Assembly (NCBI GenBank): GCA_022709995.1
Contig: JAKLHU010000005.1
Coordinates: 1 to 14,311 of the forward strand
Source of the DNA: Verrucomicrobiota bacterium
GTDB taxonomy: Bacteria > Verrucomicrobiota > Lentisphaeria > Oligosphaerales > Oligosphaeraceae
DNA length: 14,311 nt
Direction: 5' to 3'
The notes beneath the pieces were generated by a model that saw only the letters and a list, made by a program, of their open reading frames with translations, did not search any database and had not been told where the DNA came from. How positions within the stretch are numbered: the first letter of the stretch is position 1; the number at the start of each line of letters is the position of its first letter. The position numbers and the translations under genes were made by a program. Of this stretch, positions 7,841 to 13,280 are shown one piece after another.

Positions 7841-8893
7841 ATGAGCAGGCAGCGTTACATCGGGGCCCTGGATGGGACAGGGCATGGGCGGGTCATCGAG
7901 CAGGATGTGCCGGAATTGAAGCCGGGCATGGTGGAAGTCAGAGTCCATGCGTCGCTGATCAGCCCCGGGACGGAGTTGAATGGCGCCAAGACCGCCCGGC
8001 AGGAAGGCAAGACCGAGATTGGCACGCCGAAGCCGTTCGGCTATCAGAATGCCGGTGAAGTCACGGCGGTTGCCGCCGGTGTGACCGCCGTCAAGCCGGG
8101 CGACCGGGTCGCCTGCATGGGCGGCGGCTATGCCCAGCATACCAACATCGCGGTCGTGCCGCAGAATCTCTGCTGCCCGCTGGCGGAAAATGTCAGTTTT
8201 GAGGAGGGGGCCTATGCCCATTTGGCCATCACCTCCATGCACGCCTTGCGCCGCGCCGAGCCGGTCTTCGGGGAGTATTTGCTGGTCGTCGGCATGGGCC
8301 TGGTCGGCCAGATGGCCGCCCGGCTGGGGCAGATCGCCGGCACTTACGCCATGGGCTGGGACATGAGCCCGTTCCGCCTGGACATCGCCCGCCGCTGGGG
8401 CATTGACGGCACGACTTTGATCGGGACGGACGATGTCCAGGCCGTGGCCCAGGCGTTCACCCGCGGCGCCGGCTTCGACCTGGCGGTGATGGCTTTTGGC
8501 GGAGACGGCACCAAGGCGCTGGAGCAGGTCAACAATGTCATGAAGCTGAGCCCGGACACGCATCGCATGGGCCGCATCGCCATGGTCGGCGGTCTGAAGA
8601 CGCTGTGCGGCTGGGGCGCCACCCTCGGCAACCTTGACTTGCGCTGCTGCGCCCGCACCGGCCCCGGCTACCATGACGACGCCTGGGAACTCGGCCAGGC
8701 CGGCTATCCGGCCGTCTTCATGCGCTGGACCACGAAGACGAACATGGAGCTGGCCCTGCGCTTGATGTCGGAAGGCAAGCTGGATGTCAAGTGCCTGACG
8801 TCGCACCGCTTGCCGCTGGCGGAAATCGACACGGCGGTCAGCGCCCATATCGAGGACCCCAACCATACCCTGGGGACTCTTCTGCTGTATTGA
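7841..8893 (+). CDS. MDR-superfamily dehydrogenase lacking the catalytic zinc Cys
   Basis: A 350-residue medium-chain dehydrogenase/reductase. It has a GroES-like domain at about 1-110 and a Rossmann domain around VGMGLVGQMAA (150-160), a glycine-rich nucleotide fold. Where zinc enzymes have CGTD, this has ISPGTE (40-45), and the usual GHE is replaced by GYQNAGEV (67-74). Both catalytic-zinc positions are therefore changed and there is no four-Cys structural-zinc loop. A conserved-looking RTGPGYHDD (272-280) is typical of the atypical MDR group found beside sugar oxidoreductases. ATG 7841 is chosen because AAAGGA lies about 5 nt upstream; the in-frame ATG 7805 lacks this. It is followed after 106 bp by a membrane protein. 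The substrate is unknown, plausibly a sugar or cyclitol derivative. Confidence 0.85.
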   Translation: MSRQRYIGALDGTGHGRVIEQDVPELKPGMVEVRVHASLISPGTELNGAKTARQEGKTEIGTPKPFGYQNAGEVTAVAAGVTAVKPGDRVACMGGGYAQHTNIAVVPQNLCCPLAENVSFEEGAYAHLAITSMHALRRAEPVFGEYLLVVGMGLVGQMAARLGQIAGTYAMGWDMSPFRLDIARRWGIDGTTLIGTDDVQAVAQAFTRGAGFDLAVMAFGGDGTKALEQVNNVMKLSPDTHRMGRIAMVGGLKTLCGWGATLGNLDLRCCARTGPGYHDDAWELGQAGYPAVFMRWTTKTNMELALRLMSEGKLDVKCLTSHRLPLAEIDTAVSAHIEDPNHTLGTLLLY

Positions 8894-8897
8894 CGAT

Positions 8898-8931
8898 GCG
8901 GCCGGCCGCGGCCCGTCCGCCGCCAGGCGGC
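8898..8931 (+). terminator. GC-rich palindromes after the dehydrogenase gene
   Basis: Five nucleotides after the stop is GCGGCCGGCCGC (8898-8909), a perfect 12-bp palindrome. It is followed by GCCGCC-A-GGCGGC (8919-8931). Both could fold in RNA, but there is no T tract, so this is a structured 3' end at best. It shares the GGCCGGCC core with the element at 1404-1428. Confidence 0.3.
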
Positions 8932-8999
8932 TGCCGGCGGGTGCGGCGTGGCCGGAGTGTGTTTATTCGCGCGCGATTATTCATCCGGCCGAGCGAGTC

Positions 9000-10232
9000 A
9001 TGGCAAAGCATTTGTATCCGGCCGCGTTGGCGGCGTGTGCGTTCGTCATCATCCTGGCCACCGGCTTTTTGCTGACGCGTCCCGGCGTGTTTCCCGCCGG
9101 CGGCTACGCCGGGCCGGCGGCTTGGCGCGACTCGACTCCCGCCGGAATCCGTTTCAGCGGCGACACTTATCGCTACCTCAGCGGCGCCGAACAGGTTCTG
9201 GCCGGCGAACGGCTGACGGCCGAGCAGGCGCCTTATCGTGGTTATATCTGGGTCGTGGCGGCCTGTCTGCGGACTGGCGTCGGCCTGCGGGGTTTGGTCG
9301 TGCTGCAGGTGGCGCTGGCGTTGCTGGCGCTGCTGGCGCTGATGGCGGTCGGCCGGCGTGCGGGCGGTCCCGGTCTGGCGGCCGTGACCGGGGTCGTCTT
9401 CGCCTTGAACCCCGATTTTCCGGTCTGGCACACCTTTGTCATGACCGAGTCCCTGTACATTTCCGCCGTTTGCTTGACGCTTTGGCTGGCCTTGTGGGCG
9501 ATGCCGCCGGGGCGTCCCTGGCGCTTTGTCCCGGCCGCGGCGGTCGTCGTTCTGTTTGCCTTGTTGCGGCCGTCGGGCTGGATCATGCTGCCGGCGGCAG
9601 TGCTGTTCTGGCTTGGCCACGCCAAATGGCCTTGGCCCTGGCGGCTGGCCGGCGCCGCCGCCGTGGTCATGCTGTTTCTGGCTTTGGCCTTTGGCGGGCG
9701 GGGCTTCCGGCAGGGCATTTCCGGGCAAAGTCCGGTTGACAAACTTTATGCCGGCGAGGTCGTCTGGCAGGAAGATTTGTGGCGGGTGGCGATGCCGCCA
9801 CCGGCCACGGGCGACCGCACGTACCTCGGCGCCATCGCCTACATCGGCCGCCATCCGGTGGCTTGCGTCCACCTAGGGCTGCGCCGTCTGGCCGTGCTTT
9901 TCCTGCGGATTCGGCCGGGGTATTCGGCGGCGCACAACGCCGTGTTGCTGGCCGTGTACCTGCCGTTGGCGCTTCTCGGCGCCGTCGGCGCCTGGCTGGG
10001 TCGGCGGCGGGTCGAAGTCCGCCTGGGCCTGGCTCTGGTGCTGGCGCACGCCCTGGTCGTGGTTTTGACCTTCAATGACAATGACGGGCGGTTTTCGCTG
10101 TACCTGGTTCCGCCTCTGGGCTTGCTGGCGGCCGTCGCTCTGGTCAGGGCCGCCGGGGTGATTGCGGGGCGTCGCCGCCGTTCTTCAGGATCTTCTGCTG
10201 GATGTCGATCGACTCCTGATGCAGCAGTTTGA
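9000..10232 (+). CDS. Polytopic membrane protein, GT-C/PMT-like glycosyltransferase
   Basis: A 410-residue integral membrane protein with about eight to ten hydrophobic segments (first at 7-25, others near 97-118, 125-137, 151-169, 177-190, 195-206, 216-232, 313-333, 341-357 and 366-388). GDTYRYLSGAEQVLAG (54-69) in the first periplasmic loop, MTESLY (148-153), LLRPSGW (188-194) and NDGRFSLYLVPPLG (361-374) match the layout of polyprenyl-phosphate-sugar-dependent GT-C enzymes (family 39/ArnT-like). A lone Asp-Tyr motif is weak evidence for the exact family. ATG 9000 is the first start in the frame; its ribosome site is poor. The last 20-30 residues (RRRRSSGSSAG...) are low-complexity and lie inside the opposing aroF-aroQ gene, suggesting a lost earlier stop. 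The sugar and acceptor are unknown. Confidence 0.72.
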   Translation: MAKHLYPAALAACAFVIILATGFLLTRPGVFPAGGYAGPAAWRDSTPAGIRFSGDTYRYLSGAEQVLAGERLTAEQAPYRGYIWVVAACLRTGVGLRGLVVLQVALALLALLALMAVGRRAGGPGLAAVTGVVFALNPDFPVWHTFVMTESLYISAVCLTLWLALWAMPPGRPWRFVPAAAVVVLFALLRPSGWIMLPAAVLFWLGHAKWPWPWRLAGAAAVVMLFLALAFGGRGFRQGISGQSPVDKLYAGEVVWQEDLWRVAMPPPATGDRTYLGAIAYIGRHPVACVHLGLRRLAVLFLRIRPGYSAAHNAVLLAVYLPLALLGAVGAWLGRRRVEVRLGLALVLAHALVVVLTFNDNDGRFSLYLVPPLGLLAAVALVRAAGVIAGRRRRSSGSSAGCRSTPDAAV

Positions 10233-11256
10233 AGACGTCCTCGGCCAGTCGGGCGTTCAGGCCGAGGCGCTCGGCTTCGGCGCGGGCGTGGCCGAGCACT
10301 TGTTCCCAGCGCGAACGTTGCAGAACGGTGAGGTTGTTGGCGCGCTTCAGGTCGCCGATGGCGCGGCTGAGGGCCATGCGTCGGGCCATGGTTGTCACCA
10401 GGGTGGCGTCCAGACTGTCGATTTCCGTCCGCAATTCCCGGAGGCGTTGCTGGCAGGCGCTGCCGGGATCGGTGGTGCGTTGCCGGACGACCAGCTTGGC
10501 CAGGATGGCGCCGAGGTCTTCGGGCCGCAGTTGCTGCGCGGCGTCGCTGACCGCTTGGTCGGGGCGGCAGTGGGCTTCAATCATGAGGCCGTCAAAATCG
10601 AGGTTGAGGGCTTCCTGGGCGATTTCGGCGATGCCGTCGCGGCGGCCGGCGATATGGCTCGGGTCGCAGAAGAGGGGCATTCCCGGCAGGTGCTGCCGCA
10701 GGTCGATGGCGATTTGCCACAGTGGTTCATTGCGCCATCGTCCAGTTGACAGGCAGGAGAATCCCCGCAGGATGGCGGCGATGTCGTGGCAGCCGGCCTC
10801 CTGCAGCCGTTCGATGGCGCCGATCCAGAGCATCAGTTCCGGGTTGACCGGGTTTTTCACCATGATGGGAATGCCGGTGCCGCGGATAGCCTCGGCGATT
10901 TCCTGGACGGTGAACGGGTTGACGGTGGTCCGGGCGCCGATCCAGAGCACGTCGATCTGCGCCCGCAAGGCGGCTTCCGCATGCCTGGCATTGGCGACTT
11001 CGACGGCGACCGGGATGCCGGTTATCTGTCTCGCCTCGGTCAGCCAGGACAGGGCAATTTCGCCGCAGCCTTCGAAGGCGCCTGGCCGTGTCCGCGGCTT
11101 CCAGGCTCCTGCCCGGAATAGACCGACGCCGAGCCGTTGCAAGCCGCGGGCCGTGACCAAAACCTGGTCGTGGTCTTCCGCCGAGCAGGGACCGGCAATG
11201 ATGGTCGTGCCGGCGGGAATCTTCTTCAGCTGCTGGAAATAGCTGCTTGTGGGCAT
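10144..11256 (-). CDS. Bifunctional DAHP synthase / chorismate mutase (AroQ type)
   Basis: Joins phosphoenolpyruvate and erythrose 4-phosphate into DAHP, the shikimate entry step, and converts chorismate to prephenate. The synthase domain (about 1-262) has AGPCSAE (21-27), FRAGAWKPRTRP (47-58), WIGARTTVNPF (105-115), VKNPVNPE (133-140), RGFS (164-167), CDPSHIAG (197-204) and IEAHC (226-230), closely matching the Bacteroidota-type short fused enzymes. An AroQ chorismate mutase helix bundle follows (about 267-355), with REL..EIDSLD (273-283), ARRM (291-294), LKRANNL (303-309) and LLHQESIDIQ (344-353). ATG 11256 is taken because the domain starts there; 38 further codons upstream are out of character. 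Fusing the end-product branch mutase suggests feedback through the C-terminal domain. The 3' end overlaps the convergent membrane gene by 89 bp. Confidence 0.93.
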   Translation of the reverse strand: MPTSSYFQQLKKIPAGTTIIAGPCSAEDHDQVLVTARGLQRLGVGLFRAGAWKPRTRPGAFEGCGEIALSWLTEARQITGIPVAVEVANARHAEAALRAQIDVLWIGARTTVNPFTVQEIAEAIRGTGIPIMVKNPVNPELMLWIGAIERLQEAGCHDIAAILRGFSCLSTGRWRNEPLWQIAIDLRQHLPGMPLFCDPSHIAGRRDGIAEIAQEALNLDFDGLMIEAHCRPDQAVSDAAQQLRPEDLGAILAKLVVRQRTTDPGSACQQRLRELRTEIDSLDATLVTTMARRMALSRAIGDLKRANNLTVLQRSRWEQVLGHARAEAERLGLNARLAEDVFKLLHQESIDIQQKILKNGGDAPQSPRRP

Positions 11257-11307
11257 GGTCTTCAGGGCCTGGACGGAGAGAAATCGCAGTGGAGATTGAA
11301 GCGGTCT

Positions 11308-11336
11308 ACTATAGCTCTTCCGGCGCGGAATGATAA
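11308..11336 (-). promoter_or_regulatory. Candidate promoter of the DAHP synthase gene
   Basis: On the minus strand, TTATCA (11336-11331), a 17-bp spacer and TATAGT (11313-11308) lie about 50 nt upstream of ATG 11256. The spacer contains TTCCG-CGC-CGGAA, a short dyad that could be an operator. No attenuator-type leader peptide rich in Phe, Tyr or Trp is visible in the short leader. Confidence 0.45.
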
Positions 11337-11524
11337 ACCATGCCCTGTTTTTTGTCCTTCCTGGCGCCAAAAGCCGGGGGCTGAACCGTTGATATCGACC
11401 ACGCCGAGCGCTTTCAGCACGTTCAGATGTCTAGAATCGGCGGTCTCCGGAGCGGCCTTCTGCGGTCGGCGGCAAATCGCCACCCCCGAAAAGCCGGAAA
11501 TCGTTTTTTTTTATCAAAGATGAT
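11337..11524. other. Divergent intergenic DNA between aroF-aroQ and mraZ
   Basis: With the two promoters this forms a 397-bp gap (11257-11653) without an assignable gene. A minus-strand frame (11483-11262) encodes 73 residues including LNVLKALGVVDINGS but has no ribosome site and no recognisable family. A run of nine T at 11504-11512 has no stem before it. It lies just upstream of the mraZ -35 box, so an UP-element-like role is more likely than a terminator. Confidence 0.35.
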
Positions 11525-11554
11525 TTGACAAGAAAGAATCCCGTGCGATATTCT
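11525..11554 (+). promoter_or_regulatory. mraZ promoter
   Basis: A consensus TTGACA (11525-11530), an 18-bp spacer and TATTCT (11549-11554), preceded by A/T-rich DNA. It is the best promoter in the window. The predicted transcript starts near 11561, inside the repeats annotated next, giving a leader of about 90 nt to mraZ. Confidence 0.65.
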
Positions 11555-11556
11555 TT

Positions 11557-11581
11557 TGGAATGAAACGGAATGATATGGGC
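11557..11581 (+). promoter_or_regulatory. Probable MraZ operator: three 10-bp-phased repeats
   Basis: TGGAA (11557), CGGAA (11567) and TGGGC (11577) occur at exactly 10-bp intervals with 5-bp spacers. This matches the known MraZ target architecture, TGGGN direct repeats separated by 5 nt in E. coli. They start right after the -10 box, where bound MraZ would block transcription start. The 11-mer TTTTGGAATGA at 11554-11564 recurs at 11595-11605, 41 bp (four helical turns) away. Autoregulation is inferred. Confidence 0.5.
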
Positions 11582-11653
11582 GAAATTTGCCCTGTTTTGG
11601 AATGACTTCCGAGTCGGCTGGGGTGGGCGCGAGTCAGCAGGGGCAGTGTACAG

Positions 11654-12085
11654 ATGCGTTTCAACGGGCGGAACAAATGCACGCTTGACGCGAACGGGCG
11701 CATAAAGCTCCCGCCGTACATGATGTTTGATTTTGGCGCGACGGGGAGCCGGAGCGTGGTGTTTTACTGTTTGCCGGAAGGCTGCCTGGGGATTTTCCCG
11801 ATGGCGCAGTGGGAAGCCTATTGCCGGCAGCTGGACAGCGATTCGGACATGGTTTTGACGGATTCGGAGTTGCGTCGCCAGCGGCGGCGGATTGGGGCGA
11901 TGAGCCAGAGCGACGAGATTAGCAACCAGGGCCGAGTGACGATTCCCGCCAGCATGAGGGAATTTTTGGGCTTCGAGACCGGCGCCGACATGGTGATTGT
12001 CGGGGCCGGATCCTGGGTCGAGGTCTGGAAAGCAGGCGATTGGGACCGCGAAATGCGGACGATGGGCGGCCCCGAAGAAGCATGA
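11654..12085 (+). CDS. mraZ: Transcriptional regulator MraZ
   Basis: A ring-forming DNA-binding protein with two SpoVT/AbrB-like repeats that represses the division and cell-wall (dcw) operon. The 143 residues match the family size. The first DXXXR loop is DANGR (12-16), followed by IKLPP. The second is SNQGRVTIP (90-98), where the usual Asp is Ser. ATG 11654 opens the first repeat (MRFNG) and has a modest GGGGCAG upstream. The promoter and operator described above lie in front. Unusually, the next gene is not rsmH. After a 180-bp gap with no feature I recognise comes a small membrane protein, then the PBP-like and SEDS genes. Confidence 0.92.
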   Translation: MRFNGRNKCTLDANGRIKLPPYMMFDFGATGSRSVVFYCLPEGCLGIFPMAQWEAYCRQLDSDSDMVLTDSELRRQRRRIGAMSQSDEISNQGRVTIPASMREFLGFETGADMVIVGAGSWVEVWKAGDWDREMRTMGGPEEA

Positions 12086-12265
12086 GGTCAGACCCTCGGC
12101 GGCGAGGCGGTAGTTTGCAGACGTGGGCGCTACGGATTGGCGACTGAAGACGGGGAAAGGCGTCGCGGCGAGAAGAGAAGCGCTTTTTTCTGATGACAGA
12201 GGGGGCGAGGCGGGCTTGCATTGGTCTGGGGATGAAGTCAGGGGTAATTTCAGAGGAGAGGCGCC

Positions 12266-12502
12266 ATGGCGTATTTTTACACGGAGCGGGGGCGGCGGTT
12301 GTTTGTCCGGGTCATGTTTGGCCTGGCTTGCTGGTTCATGATGGGCGTCGCCGTGGCGACTGTCCGCGAGGGCAACCGTCATGCCGTTGACACGCGGCGG
12401 TTGGCCATCGATTTGGCGGGCGACGGCGGCGGGCTGTCCGCCCAGTTGTCGTCCGGGCATGTCGTCACTTTGTTGCGCGCTTGTGCTGTCGACGCGCCCT
12501 GA
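12266..12502 (+). CDS. Small single-pass membrane protein, possible FtsL-slot protein
   Basis: A 78-residue protein with a short basic N terminus (TERGRR, 6-11), one transmembrane helix at about 12-33 (FVRVMFGLACWFMMGVAVAT) and a 45-residue, probably periplasmic tail. AGAGGAG lies about 7 nt before ATG 12266, so translation is well supported. It sits where FtsL is found in dcw operons (just before the class-B PBP) and has FtsL topology. The tail is too short and shows no clear heptad or leucine-zipper pattern, so I do not call it FtsL. Other frames across this stretch are also open, which is common at this GC content. I do not recognise the family. Confidence 0.6.
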   Translation: MAYFYTERGRRLFVRVMFGLACWFMMGVAVATVREGNRHAVDTRRLAIDLAGDGGGLSAQLSSGHVVTLLRACAVDAP

Positions 12503-12605
12503 CGTGATTTGCGGCGGGGCGGGAGAGCATGGGGACGTGGCGGAAACCGTTGCACAAACAATGCCTGGCGCGGCCGCGATGTGGCGAGGCGTGGAAGAGC
12601 GGCGC

Positions 12606-13280
12606 ATGCGCCGTGCCTGGCATTTATTAATTGTTTTTGCGGTTGGCGCCGTCGTGCTGTTCGGCCGCCTTGCCTGGCTGGCCCACCGTGTTTCGGGCCA
12701 GCAGGAAGCGCTGCGGGCCCGGCATCGTGTTTCGCAGGAGCTGTGGATACCCGGCCGGCGCGGGCGCATTGTCGCCGCCGATGGCCGGGTGCTGGCCTGG
12801 TCCGAGCGCCATTTCCGGCTTCTTTGGCGGGTTCCGGCCACGGTGGCGGAAGCGGCGAGCGCCCGGGCGGAATGCGCGCAAATCAAGGAACTGGAGGCGC
12901 TGCTGCCGGCCGTGGCGGCGCTGCCGGCCTGCCTGGGCCGGGAGATCGTTCTGGACCATGACCTGACGCTGTCGGAAGACGTCCTGCATTCGGTGCTGGC
13001 CAGAGTGCCGGCGACGGTGTCGCTGCACGCGTATTTCATCCGGCGGACGTTGCCGGGGGCGCCGGAATCGGCGCGGCTGGGCGAAGTGGAACTCGATGGC
13101 GAGAATGGCCTGGAGCGCGGCGTCTCCGGCTTGGAGAAGCGCTACGACCAGGTTCTGCGCGGCCGGCTGGTGTGTTTCCGGATGATCGCCGACGGCGCTC
13201 GGGCGATGGTGATGGATGAAAAGGGCGGTGGAGGGCGGGGGAATGGCGAGGATGTTCATCTTGGCAAGGTCAGTCCATGA
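12606..13280 (+). CDS. PBP2/FtsI-like pedestal protein lacking the transpeptidase domain
   Basis: A 224-residue protein built like the N-terminal third of a class-B penicillin-binding protein. It has a TM helix (about 5-26), the family's RGRIVAADGRVLA box (52-64), a divergent head region, a 'RR.LPG.....LGEVE' stretch (146-162) and GVSGLEKRYDQVLRG (172-186), the canonical G..GLE..YD..L.G. It ends with GEDVHLGKVSP (214-224), just where 'G.DV.LTID' introduces the transpeptidase domain in full-length PBPs. No SxxK, SxN or KTG motif can be encoded because the SEDS gene already overlaps its end. ATG 12606 has GGAAGAG about 6 nt upstream; GTG 12537 is an alternative adding 23 residues. It would be an inner-membrane, periplasm-facing protein. 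Its likely role is partner or activator of the adjacent SEDS protein (inference). Confidence 0.75.
   Translation: MRRAWHLLIVFAVGAVVLFGRLAWLAHRVSGQQEALRARHRVSQELWIPGRRGRIVAADGRVLAWSERHFRLLWRVPATVAEAASARAECAQIKELEALLPAVAALPACLGREIVLDHDLTLSEDVLHSVLARVPATVSLHAYFIRRTLPGAPESARLGEVELDGENGLERGVSGLEKRYDQVLRGRLVCFRMIADGARAMVMDEKGGGGRGNGEDVHLGKVSP
13230..13234 (+). promoter_or_regulatory. Ribosome-binding site for the overlapping SEDS gene
   Basis: GGAGG with an 8-nt spacer before ATG 13243, located inside the 3' end of the PBP-like gene. It implies translational coupling of the two genes and favours ATG 13243 over the other in-frame starts (ATG 13216, ATG 13252, GTG 13285, ATG 13336). Confidence 0.55.

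Noticed and set aside
11504..11512. T-run as an intrinsic terminator
   Set aside because: No stable stem precedes it; it lies directly upstream of the mraZ -35 box and fits an A/T-rich promoter-upstream element better.
12171..12191. AGAAGCGCTTTTTTCT as a terminator between mraZ and the small membrane gene
   Set aside because: The stem is short, has no loop and includes a G-T pair; too weak to call.
12123..12341. 72-residue frame after mraZ
   Set aside because: Soluble, Gly/Arg-rich translation with no ribosome site, overlapped by the better-supported small membrane gene.
12606..13280. Short PBP as a frameshift or sequencing-error artefact
   Set aside because: The following DNA encodes a SEDS protein in another frame up to the window end, leaving no transpeptidase coding sequence that a frame correction could restore.
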